Assembly (NCBI RefSeq): GCF_964355755.1 | Contig: NC_092676.1 | Location: 29,957,871 to 30,021,870 of the forward strand | Source of the DNA: Antedon mediterranea | Lineage: Eukaryota > Echinodermata > Crinoidea > Comatulida > Antedonidae | Direction: 5' to 3' | DNA length: 64,000 bases | Shown here: positions 50,475-62,600 of the stretch, piece by piece | Numbering within the stretch: position 1 is the first letter of the stretch | How the letters are laid out: every line of letters starts with the position of its first letter | The notes under the pieces: generated by a model | Told to the model about the DNA's origin: nothing | Seen by the model: the letters and a program-made list of their open reading frames with translations, nothing else | Databases searched by the model: none | Position numbers and translations under genes: made by a program

Positions 50475-53400
50475 ATGAAATTGATTAAATCTAACGATGA
50501 AAAAAACATAAAAACCTCACAAAGTCTAGGCCTAGGCCTAGAAAATCCCCCTCCGTCAGCGTCAAGAAGAGTAGTGAAAGAAACAAATCCTCGCCTTCCT
50601 GGTGGGCGGTATGGCCAGTTCCAGGTGGTAAGTACCGTAAGTAACTAGGCCTAGGCCTAGCTGGGCCCCAAAAGGCTAGTAGCTAGGGTTATAGTTCAGT
50701 AGTAATAGCTAGGTCTAGTGACTGGACTGGCTAGTAGTAGTAGTAGTAGTAGGCCCGGGCCCTAGCCTATAGGCCTAGTAGGCCTGTCACACCAAAATCA
50801 GTCCGGACCAAAATCGGACCGATTTTGGCTGCCAAAATCAGTCCGGAGGACCATTTATGGCTGCCAAAACCTGTCCGGCCGGACCAATTTTGGCCGCCAA
50901 AACTGGTCCGGCCTGGATAAAATCGGTCCGGGCAGTAGGACTGTTTTTGGCCGCCAAATATCGTCCGGTCTTACAAAATGGTGCGCAAAATGAGGTCATA
51001 ATGTATATTAAAAAAAGGCCATGATTAGTCATTATATTGAAAACTACGGGGTTTTATTTGTTATTTTAATATTATTAAGCCTGTTTTTTTTATTATCATT
51101 ATTAGTAGTAACTCATCAATAATTAGTACTAATTGTTAGGCTTTTTGTATACAATATGTATCTCTGCCTGTTTTTAATCCATTTTGTTTATTTTTAACAT
51201 CTTCGTTTCCCCATGATGTTAAAAACAATTTAATTTATTAATTATTTATGGTTAATCAATCAATATATCAATTCAATACAATTATTATAAAACAATTATC
51301 CAATATTGATTAGGCTGAGGAAGGAAAAAGGCCTCAATCATAAATAAAATCTAGCTGGCAATATCAGCGTCTCATACCCGTTCGTGTGAGTGTGTGGCAG
51401 GCCGAAATATGAGTGAACACCTTCATGTTTTTAGATAAAATACATTTATTTTATACTATAGTATTTATCCGACAAGATAACTTACTAATATATATCATGG
51501 GATATTTTTCTAGCCATAAACAACAGCATCATAGGCCTAGTAATTCAATTAAAATCGACAGAAGAAAAGCCCGGACCGATTTTGGCAGTGGCGGACTGCT
51601 TTTGGCCACAATTTTAGAGCCAAAACTGGTCCGGCCGGACCGATTTGGCCCCGGACCATATTTATCGTGACAGGCCCTAGTAGTAGTGATAGCAGTAGAA
51701 TTAAGTATTCACTATGGTAGGCCCAGCTACAATAGGTAGGCGTAGGTCGAGTAGGCCTAAATAAGCTAGGCCTAGACCAAACAATTTAAATTATTTTTTA
51801 TATTGTGATAACGTAACATTGTAAACAAATTTTTTTGCAGTATGAAATTGGTTTGTTGCAAGTGGCTGGAGCTGCATTAGTTTTACTTTTTTTCGTTTTG
51901 CTAAATATTTTACTCTCATCATCCATGAACACTGAACTGATCGTGGAAAACACTGATGATTACGCAATAACTATTCCAAAAGTCTTTTTCGAAGTATCAA
52001 ATAATTATCAGCAATCAGTAATGAAATGGCAAGATCAGTACAGTAGAGGTGTATGTCTGTTTGCAGGTCATCGTTATAAATCATCAGCTGATGACCCTTC
52101 AGTATTTTCATCTACTGTGTAAGCATGTTTATTTGTTTAATGATTTGGTTATGATTCAATCAAGCTTTTATTTTTTTATTTATTCAATTTCTGCCATATA
52201 CAATACATAGAAAAAAAAAACAAATATAAAAGGCAAGGAAAGATCAAACAGGTGCTAAACACCTATGCTAGTTGGTCAACAGAACAGAGCACAGAAATAA
52301 ACCAAAACAAAAATTAAAGCATCTAAATGTCGTTTTCTCCATCCAGGTTGGCAGTGTTACATAAAAAATAGTAATCCATGGTTGTGATATCTATATCTTA
52401 CGATGAACAGTGATTTAACAGCAAATGTCTAACATGCTAACCAATACCTCTATGCAAGTTCTAACTTTAAAATATAATTGTCTTGGGATAAAGTCCTGTC
52501 GTTATTCTGATACACACACACTTGATTTATTGAAGCTACTCAAAAGCCTTTTAGAGATCTTTTGTAATTTTATGAATGTAAAGGGATTTTGGTGACCATT
52601 AAAAAAAAAACTTGATTTTCTATCTTAAAAGGTTTCCATCAAATAGCAAGCAGCAACCATCTGTGGGCAATGGGTATTTAGCCACAGTAATCTACAGTAA
52701 CACTGTGTATGTTAACGGTCTCTACAATGGCAAGGGTACTAGTAGTCATCGTGCCAGAGTGCCATCCACTGCTGCCATCACAGCATCTCTGCAGGAATCA
52801 CCAGTATCAGCTTCTCACTTCTACATCTTGGATGTTGCAAAAGGTAATGTCAATTATACGACCTGATATATGACCCCCAGGGAGGTGCGTCATTTGTCTG
52901 TTGTACATCATACCTTATGAATACCATGATGTACCCCTGCATAAAAAAGTGACTTATCTTTAGGTGACCATGATGCACCCATTTTGATGCATTGTGACCA
53001 TGTTGTTCATGATATGGTGGTTGGTAAAGTGACGAATATTGGAGCACCATTGTTCATTGACCCTGCATCAATAATTATTTGTAAATGACGCACCCATGAT
53101 ACACCTCTCCCGGGGGTCGTATAGTGTGTCATACAATTGCATAGTGTTATCTATTATAACTATAAGTTAAATGTGTATGAAACAAAATTAAGTTAAACCT
53201 GATGATGGTTGCTTGGGTGGGTGCTGTTTTATTATTAGGCTTTGTTACAGCAGGCCTAGAATTATATTTTAGGCTGATCTGAAGGCTTTTATGGTGATTC
53301 TTTTAGTGATTTTAAAGAGGCAATGAGTTAAAACTTGTAAAGGTTGCCTCATCTCTTAGTGTCTGTTACGTGTCTGTCAAAGTTGTTTTTGAATAATGAG

Positions 53401-56400
53401 GTAGGTTTTCCCACCTCCTCTTTTTTCTCAGCACCATTAATCCATAATCTGATATATTTTTCAGGTGTGTTTGTGCACCAGATAACAACAGGTGATGTAA
53501 AGGTGAGCCATACAACGTACGCGCACCAAGTGTTGAATAGACTTCTTGTTAACCAGATTATTATCAGTAGAACAAGTAATAAATCTGATGAAGTCACCGT
53601 GAAATTGGACACAAATTCTTTACCAAATAGTACCGATATAAATTTCAAAGAAAATCCTTTAAAGGATAATATAAGGTAATTCTTCTACTTTTATGATTTT
53701 TTAAATTAAAATTAAAAAAATTAAAAATGTTATGCATCCAACAGCGAGGAGCCAATTGCAGGGTGTCTATGCCTTTTCACATTCTTTTAAAACTACTAAC
53801 ATTTGGTGGAACCAACATTTTACACAAGAGTATCAAATGTAATAATATTAAGTTTAATAAGTTCAATTTACACTCTCAGTATACTGTTCATCTAACATCA
53901 GAATTGAATAAATGTGTAGTGGTTATTTTATCAAAAGTCATTATTATTATATACAAAAAGATGAACAAAATTAGTGGGATGATTCGAACTGACTAGAATG
54001 TAAAAAGAAATTGTTATTAATTGTTATGTTTATTATAGAAGTATGCAAGGAGGAATAATTGTTCCTGAACATGACAGCACCCAAGTTGTTACAGCTTACG
54101 TCTACTGGACAGATGTCCCATCATGCATCACTTTACCGAAGGATGTTTCAGCGAGACAATACAACTTTATAACATCTATTTCAAAGACAAGTGGTGATGA
54201 GGCATATTACTTCTATACAGAAGGACTCAAAATGACTGCCAATAATGAGTTGTATCAAAACCATGTCGCTGCGTGGGAAACAAAATGGCGTAATGGGCAT
54301 ATAGACATTGACAATGTATACTTATCAAGAATAATATATAGTACCATGTATTATATATTGAGCTCACTTCCTCCTTTAAATACAACAGGCAGACTTGATT
54401 TTCCATTCTATGGGCTAGCACCTGGAGGGCTTGCCAATGGTGGGGGCAACCAGGACTACATGGGGCATGTGTTTTGGGACCAGGAGACATGGATGTACCC
54501 TCCAATTCTGTTGTTTCATCCAAACCTTGCAAAGTCGATGCTTAGTTCACGAACACGACATATAGACGCAGCAAGAAATATTGCTAAGTGTAATGGTTAC
54601 AATGGGACTATGTACCCTTGGGAAATGGCTTACTCGGGTAATAACATAATCTTAACATTTAGTATAGTTTGCAAAATTAAAAAATAGAAAAATATATAAT
54701 TATGATGATGATTTTAAATGTTTTTATCTTTAAACATTGCAGCATTTAAACATTTTTTTAATAGTAAAATATGATGATATATTTACAATTTAATGTTTTA
54801 ACTTTCAATTTTTAGGTTATGATGTCTGTCCAGACAGAACCGTTGGTAAATTTGAACAGCACGTCAATGGAGACATAGCATATGCTCTTCAACAATATGT
54901 GAGAATGACTGAAGATGTACAGTTCCTTCTTGAAGAGAATGGGTTTGATCTGGCTAAAGGTCTGGCTGAATTTTGGTATTCGAGAGTGTACAATATAAGC
55001 ATGACCAAATATGGAGTTATGGGTGAGTTTATTCAATTTTATTATAATTAAATTCTACACAATGCGTTGATTTAAGCATCTATTGAAATGAAAATATTAC
55101 AGTGACCACGTCATGAACTTATTTGATAGTATACATAAAAAAAATTAATATCAAACGACTACTATTGCACGCCATGTGACCCACAATAGTCCAATCAAGT
55201 GACAGGAATTTATTTATGTGTTATATAATATAACAATCCTCATGAACTTAGTATAAAATACATTATTCATCATGCTGTAATAAAGTAAGTGATTTATGAT
55301 GAATCTGATTAAGTTCTACAATATATTTTATACCAGCTTATTGTTTTATATTTTAAGTACCGATACTAAATTGTTGTTTTGTTTTCACAGGTGTTATGCC
55401 TCCTGATGAATATCATGAAAACGTCAATAACTCTGTATACACAAACATGGTAGCAAAAATAAGTCTGTTACTACCAAAACAATTAGCACAGATGCTTAAC
55501 ACCAGTGTGCCTGAGTGTTGGAGTGATGTTGGTAATCAAATGTACATTCCATATGATTCAAGTCTTAAGTACCACCCAGAATATGATGGCTACCAATTGG
55601 GTATAGATTATGTTCATGCTTAAATCATAGCTCATGTTTTTAATACCATTTTATAGACTATTTGAAAGTTAACACTAATATTCTTTAAACTAATTATAAT
55701 ATTCTGTCTACACTATCAAACTTTATGTGACAAAAACATGTGATGATATATATGGACATGATTATGTCATATCACTACCATATTTGGGCACATCACACTT
55801 TTTGATAGTGTAGACCATGGATTAAAGAATAGAAGGATATGCATCGACGTAAGATCAAGGGTTCCTTGACTCTCGCCGACAGACCGCGGACCGCCCACAA
55901 TGTTACAGTTTAATTAACCGCATGGTAACAACGAAACAGTCGCGTGCCTACTATATTGTTTACTGCACATGTGCAACGACATTTAACCTTGTTGGATACG
56001 CTTCTTTCGCGCGTTCTTTGGTGGCATGATGTTTGTAGATGCTATCATTGTAATCATAGTCAACTATTGACTATGTTGTAATTAGTATAGGTTTCTGCCG
56101 CGATTGATCTACGCTAATGATTTTTTATGATTAAAGTAGCATTTTATGACCTGTAGTAGCCCTACATCTGAGACAATAACTATTTGTTGTCTCATTTGTT
56201 GTAAAATTACAAAATCAGCAAGAATGCTAGCCTAGGCCCAGGCCTTATACTAGGCTAAACTGGGCTAGTAAAGCCTGTGATTTGCCGACATTGATACTGC
56301 CTAGGTAGGCCTAGGCTAATCTTAAATGTAGTAGATACAACGTATAATCATGATCTATATACTCACCGTTGTCTTACTTCTTGTGTGAATAATAATAGGT

Positions 56401-58919
56401 ACTTTGTTTGTTCGTGATTAAGTTTGCCCTGCGTGTACTTTTCAAAACGACCGCTAGGCAACGAATCGCAACTATACATAGCCAGCCAATCCCGGATAAG
56501 GGATCGCTGTTTTCATTCAATTAGGCCCGGTGATTGGATGTGATGTGGATGACATAACCACTAGCCAATCACCAGGCACTACAGTTTAAATATAATCACA
56601 TCGATAATTAAGGAGATTTATGAAGAAACCACTGCTTAGCCATATATTAAAAACACGATTGTTGTATGTGTGAACACCGGCCACGCTAACAACATACATG
56701 GTCAAATGCATAATTTAATATTCTATAGATTAACGCAATTTTTAATGACAAGATGGCAGGCAAATAATGATAATTCAAATATAAAAATTGCATATTTTAT
56801 TAATATTACCAACTACTTAAAATTACCAGTAGTAAGAAAGTGAACTTTTCGTAGTCCGATTGTGATGAAACTAAAACAGAATTATTCAGCAATATATTTT
56901 TGTTGTCAATTAATCATTGACGCAGACATGTCAATAGAACATTCAGACTGCGCATACGATTTCTACATGGTTACGTTTTGGTCTCAAAAAATGTAGCAGT
57001 TGATTCGCAGCGTTTTACAGAGGGCCGCGGTTAGAGACACGGAGTTCAATAAACGTGTTTGTTTGATTGGCAGCAGTGCTTTAGTATAGGCAAGCGCGTT
57101 GTAAAATCGTTTGATGTCACCGTCGATGCATATCCTTCTATTCTTTAATCCATGTGTAGACATAGCTTTAATGGTATTTTTCAAATTTCTTCTGAATAAG
57201 TCTCCATTTAATCCATAATGTGTGCCCAACATACTACAGAACATATCAACCGTAATTGCTGTAGGCCACCCCTGAATTTTCCTTTAGTCAAGTTTATTTT
57301 TACTTCTTTGGAATTATTTTTTGAGATAACTATTTAGTGAATATTAAATTTATTTGTCACAAACTGCCAAAGAGTGGGCGCATGGCCAACACAGGGAATT
57401 GGGAAGATATTGATAAAAAATATTTAAATAAAATGTTAGTAAAACAAAATTGTAATTTATAATAGGAACTGTTGTGAAGCAAGCAGATGCCATCCTTCTT
57501 CAGTTTCCATTGATGTATGACATGCCTGATGACGTCCAGGTCAACGACCTTCTACTGTATGAAACTTACAAGGGGAAGCCAGTGACTAACCCTGACGGTC
57601 CTGCCATGACCTGGGCAATGTTTACTATTAACTGGCTGAAACTCAAGAATTTCACTAAAGCGTATGATGTCTTCAATAAAACATTTGCCAATATACAAGA
57701 ACCATTCATGGTAAGATATTAACTGTAATGTCTTTCCAATCAAATACTTATTCAGGTTTTTGTGACATACCCCTCCTTTGGCACCCCTATTTAGGATACA
57801 CTTCTCCTCTGGCACACCCCTGTTAAGGATACACACCCCTATTAAGGGGACACGGACAACATGCAAAATATGTTTTAATATTACAGCCAACCTCTATACT
57901 TTGAGAAGGGTTTGATACTTTGTTGGGTCTCAAAAGTGATAAGGTTTCTACTGTGTGTATTGGTGTTTGTCTCAATAGGTCAGGGATAGCTTTATTATCT
58001 TCAAAAATCTAAAGCTCTGTCTACACTATCATACTAGTTTAACAAAAAAAGTGTGCTGTACACAAGCATTGTAGTAATATGCCCAAATTCGGTAGTGATA
58101 TGACATTATCATGTCCATATATGGGCACATCACATTTTTTTGTCACATAAAGTTTGATAGTGTAAACAGAGCTTAACACAAAGCTTTCATTTTTCAAAAT
58201 CTAAAATGTGGAGACTATTTTGTTTTCAAACAGACATGGACAGAGAACCCAGACGGTACCGGGGCTGTCAACTTCCAAACTGGAATGGGTGGTTTTTTAC
58301 AAACAATAACATTTGGGTTTGGTGGTATACGGATAAAATCGTGCTTAGAATTTGACTTTGTTCTACCACCAAAGTCTACAACCTTTAATATTACTGGGTT
58401 GAACTATCTTAGTTCCTCGCTGAATTTTGTAGCTCGGGAAACGTCGCTAAGCATCACTTTAACTGAAGATAACTATAGAAGCATCATTCCAAGTCTTCAG
58501 TTAATTGTATCAAAAACGGAAACTTATGATCTTAAATTAGGTGAGCCAATTATTTTTATGAATTTAGAAAATAAAACTTTTGCTTGTTGTACAGCTCACT
58601 ACTAAAGAAATACTGTTATATGGTAGTTAATAATTAGGCAAAAGCCTTACTTTTATTTACTGTAACATTAAAAAAAAACCTCAAATATGTTTTTATTTCA
58701 TTTCTAGGTAAGAAACAATAATTAATAATAAACAAATAAATTTCCAACATAATTAAAAATAGTATTTTATTAATTTTTCTCCATTGTATGATATATTTTT
58801 TAGTATTTTGTATTATTTAAATCAAAATGTGTAATAATAAATTATTTTTTCTATTTTCAGGAAAAACAGTGAAGATTGCAAGAGTTCCTGCTAGAATATG
58901 TAAAAAACAAAATGTATAA
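50475..58919 (+). CDS. PGGHG: PGGHG-like GH65 glucosidase with N-terminal membrane anchor (10 exons)
   Basis: The family enzyme (ATHL1, EC 3.2.1.107) removes glucose from glucosyl-galactosyl-hydroxylysine of collagen. Exons: 50475-50627, 51841-52118, 52632-52843, 53465-53675, 54039-54637, 54816-55022, 55391-55600, 57466-57710, 58234-58540, 58861-58919. They sum to 2481 nt (826 residues plus stop); the human protein is about 737. The GH65 core is clear: MGHVFWDQETWMYPP with Asp about 432, the general-acid motif MPPDEYHENVNN with Glu about 560, KQADAILLQFPL in exon 8 and TGMGGFLQTITFGFGG in exon 9. Residues about 55-77 (LLQVAGAALVLLFFVLLNIL) form a strong membrane segment after a basic N-terminus, suggesting a type II protein, unlike the known soluble human form. 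Several NXS/T sites follow it. AATAAA at 59133 is a likely polyadenylation signal. The gene is convergent with CYP39A1. Confidence 0.93.
50782..51675. mobile_element. 894-bp hAT-like non-autonomous transposon with 8-bp target duplication (PGGHG intron 1)
   Basis: The ends GCCTGTCAC and GTGACAGGC are inverted and flanked on both sides by CCTAGTAG (50774-50781 and 51676-51683). An 8-bp duplication fits the hAT superfamily. Near both ends the sequence is packed with copies of CCAAAATCGGTCCGG and its reverse complement, at least eight in all, which may be subterminal transposase-binding sites. The interior is AT-rich and has no transposase frame. Confidence 0.82.
52856..53130. mobile_element. Inverted-repeat element (PGGHG intron 3)
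   Basis: TATACGACCTGATATATGAC plus CCCCAGGGAGGTGCGTCAT at the left is matched in reverse by ATGACGCACCCATGATACAC plus CTCTCCCGGGGGTCGTATA at the right. It begins only about 12 bases after the donor of exon 3. The structure is MITE-like and has no coding content. Confidence 0.65.
55701..55815. mobile_element. MITE family A copy, split by a nested transposon (left part)
   Basis: CTGTCTACACTATCAAACTT marks the left end, and TTTGATAGTGTAGAC ends at the insertion point. The remaining right terminus (TGTAGACATAGCTTT) lies at 57155-57169, after the nested element. Confidence 0.85.
55816..57154. mobile_element. 1.34-kb transposon with perfect 34-bp inverted repeats (P-like?), nested in a MITE
   Basis: The first 34 bases (start CATGGATTAAAGAATAGAAG) are a perfect inverted copy of the last 34. 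The insertion is flanked by a 7-bp direct repeat TGTAGAC (55809-55815 and 57155-57161), created from host MITE sequence. A CATG terminus and ~31-bp perfect inverted repeats recall P-superfamily elements, but these usually give 8-bp duplications, so this is tentative. Subterminal GACCGCGGACCG and GGCCGCGGTTAG blocks mirror each other. The interior holds TAGGCCTA clusters and no transposase frame, so it is non-autonomous. It lies in PGGHG intron 7. Confidence 0.8.
57765..57945. repeat. Interspersed repeat fragment (GGACACCCCTAT type, PGGHG intron 8)
   Basis: CACCCCTATTTAGGATACAC, CCCTATTAAGGGGACACGGA and TTTGTTGGGTCTCAAAAGTG match phrases at 22640-22790 and 32975-33060. Class unknown. Confidence 0.5.
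58011..58174. mobile_element. MITE family A copy, complete (PGGHG intron 8)
   Basis: AGCTCTGTCTACACTATCAT and GTTTGATAGTGTAAACAGAG are its inverted ends, flanked by TAA on both sides. Interior phrases match the family. Confidence 0.9.
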
Positions 58920-59655
58920 CATTTATTAAGAAGCAGATGTTATTTTAAATTTCTTTAGAACTGCTTCATAATGAACAATGTCTTTCATTTACTAAATTTG
59001 TATCAATGGCCACCTGTTGCTGCAGGGTTTAGTGTCAATGGCCACCTGTTGCTGCAGGGTTTAGTGTCAGATGTAGATCTTTATTTTTACTGTATTTATA
59101 TTATATCAATAGAAAGCAACAACATTATTTATAATAAAACTTATTTTGTCGCTATGGCTTCTTGTGTGCAGTGCTTATTCACTACGAGGTTGATATTCAA
59201 TGCAAAATATGTTATTTCTAATTATTTTAAATTTTTTTAAAATATAAATTCATATAAAATTGTTTCAACGTGTATTTTTCACCTTCATGAAAAACGAAAA
59301 TTTGATTTCAAAAATAAATTCATATAAAAATACAAATTCTATTGTAATTAAAATATTTCATTTTGGAATGTTTGACACATTTAAGTAAATTGAAGACATT
59401 TAGGCTTTTTCTAAACTTTCACACCCAAGTAAGTACAATGGTAGTTAGATAATATTTACACATTAAACAATCAAAACTGAAATTCTCACTCCGATGTCTT
59501 AAACATTTTATGTATAATTAATGCTTTATAATACTGTATTTAATTCAATAATTTACTAAAATGTTAAGGTTTAAGTTAAAATATTTGGTTAATAATTTGC
59601 ATTTGCACATGGCAATCAAAAGGGAAAAAGAAAAATCACAATATGTTCATCAGTT
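58920..59655. other. Convergent 3' ends of PGGHG and CYP39A1
   Basis: No gene is visible. A 31-bp phrase (TGGCCACCTGTTGCTGCAGG and on) is repeated at about 59008 and 59039. AATAAA at 59133 suits the PGGHG transcript. The rest is AT-rich. Confidence 0.45.
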
Positions 59656-62600
59656 TCATTTAGAAAACGTAACATGGTAGCTGTGCTCTGGATGTTGAGT
59701 ACCAACAACATGAATTTGACTCTGAAAAACAAAACATGTTTGTGTAAAATAACTACATAAAGCATTTTAAATTGGCCGAAATTTTGATATTGCTAACAAA
59801 AATATTTTATCGTAAAACTAATTTATTTGTTTGACTGGATTTTAGTGGTAACCCTAAGAAAATCTTATTGCATGAATTCTGTAGTAGACTCGTATACTTA
59901 CAGGTTTTGGTAATGGGCCTAAAGCTGTGAAAGAAAGCTGCTGCAGTAGTAGTGTTATTAAAACATGCATTTCCATCAACGCAAACCATCTAACAGACAA
60001 GAAGAAAACAATTTGTAAATAGGTGTTAAGTGTGCAGGACATTGTACTGTATCTCAGCCTATGACTTGTCAAAAAGACAGATCATTTCATTCAAATCTCC
60101 TATTACTTTGAAATTAATAATTTAGACTAGTTTACCTTCCTGGACATTGGTATCGACCTCCGCCAAATCCTACAAACCCATCTAGGAACAAGTTCTTATC
60201 AAGATCAGCTGCCAACCAACGATCCTACGACAAAAAAAGAGATGCATCACAACTTCCATCAGAAAGCAGTTGTAATATTATATGAAAAGTAGAACCAAAT
60301 TGATGAAACTGCCTTTAAGCTGGTATATTATATTATTATTGGTACACCCTTTGTTTCATTTTTTTAAATGATCTAATAGAAATAATAAGACTTCATTTCT
60401 TTCTATTGAGCTATTGCTGGTCAGCATGAGTGATGATTTGAATTTATGTAATATTTGTTTTATTTGGATCATAATTAGAAATATAAGAGATCAAAATTAA
60501 TTTATTTATGACTGTAAACACTTTTATTTTAAAATCCATAAATCAATCTAATCTTTGTACATACATTTTCTAAAGCTCTGTCTACACTATCAAACTTTAT
60601 GTGACAACAAAACGTGATGTCATATCACTACCATATTTGGGCATATCACCACCCTATTTGACCACATCACACTTTTTTAGTCAAACTAGTTTGTTAGTGT
60701 ACAGAGCTTATAATACATACCGGCTTAAATGCATGTGGATCTGGGAAGTATCTAGGGTCTCTATGAGCCCAATATGGAGAGATCATTAGCATATCACCTG
60801 CTGGGATAGTGTAGCCCTGAAATAAAATGTAAAAATTAAAAGAAAGAAATGGCATGAATACGACATTAATCTCATAGGCCTGAGGACGATCAAAAGTTGA
60901 GAAACTCAACAGTTCTTTTCAGAACTATATGTATGTGGTGTATCACAAACTTTGTATCAACATTTGATTTTGCCATGCAAACCTTCCAACAATATTTTCT
61001 TTGTGTTTTTAAACTGTGTTGTGATCAAAATTATTGCAATGTAAACATATGCGATTCAGCCATTTGCTGTTATGTAAATATACATTTTATGTGTATAGAT
61101 ATACAGAAAAAGACCTTGTACAAGATTTGAACCAAAGAAATTGGAAGCAATACCATCAATCCATTGATATTATTATTGACACTCATGCTTTGTTTTACAG
61201 ACCTTCAGGTGAAAAGACTTGATAACCTTTCTAGCAATGACACCTGGTGAGCGAAGTCTAATCGTTTCTAGTATACATCTCTTGATAGATGGCAGTTTAC
61301 CAATAATCTTTTCATCTATTATAAGGTCAGTTTGTTTGTCGCCTAATACATCATTTAATTCTGCAGAAACCTTTTTCATTTCTTCTGGATCGTCGAGAAG
61401 AAATGCAATTACCCAAAAACTTATCTGAAAAGAAAAAAAATAATGATACCAAACTTGAATATTGAAAAAAATTAAATGGTGATAAAAATAACAATGTTCA
61501 AATATGACTCACTGGAATAGCATTGGCTTGAGACGCCCATAAAAGCATAAGTGCGAAATTTGGTCCAACTTTTCCAACCTCACTCATCATCTGTTGACCC
61601 AAAGTCTGGAAAAGAAAAACAAATGTTTAAATTTAAATAACAACCTTACCTTTTTGTTGGATACTTACTTTGCCTTTAGCCATTTGGGAGCTGTTGAGGC
61701 CCAGTAGATGATTTAACAACTCTCCTCCATGTGGCCCTGTCCTCAACCATCCTCAGTGTCTTATTGTGAGTCAGTTTAGTGTTTGATGGTACAGTAAAAT
61801 TTAGTCAAATATTCTGGTTCATTCAAATATTAATTTACAAATGCACACTCACCATTGATTTTGATGATTGTGGTTTTATGTCGTTTTGAAATTTTGTAAA
61901 TAGTTTGAGAAGCCATTGTTTGCATGCAGCCCAGTCTCTTAAAAAAAAACCCATTGGACATTTTATTTTAAATATGCTAGTTAAAAAGCAAAATTTACAT
62001 TCTCTTTAATTACAGTCAACAATTGAGGCTGTTGGGAGTTAATTAGAGAATTATCTTAGCTAACTACACAGCGGTATAAAGAGAGTTACACCAGTACTTA
62101 AATCAGACGTAACTTACCGAAGCAAAAAGCCTGGAATTTGTGATCCATACTCAAACTGATCATCAAATTTAACAAATATATCTTCAAGTTCTTGCATCTT
62201 TTCTTCACCAGACACAATTCCTTCACCAAACAAGTTCTTTACAACTGCACCAAACATTACCTTTCTGTGGATGTCAATAACAGAATCATGTGAGTAACAA
62301 TTGTTTTAGTTTTAATTAGGTCCGACTTAATCACGAGAACCCCATGGCTGATAGAGATTGGTAGACTTTTATAAAAGATTTTAAGGTCCAAAAATTATAA
62401 GAATATTATATATATAAGAATAATTGATGCTTCCAGTTTGGTATAGTTTTTAAATACAGATGAACAATTTGAGTACATAATTCTCTTTTTTGCAAAAAAG
62501 ATTTAATATTTTAATTTAACCTTGATACCTTATAAGCTTCATGAGATCCATCTCGCCCCTTTTGTGTAATTTGCAAATCTCCTTCGAAAACTTGTTGCTG

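Noticed and set aside
56984-57244. 86-residue minus-strand frame
   Set aside because: It spans the right end of the nested transposon and the host MITE; no transposase similarity could be seen.
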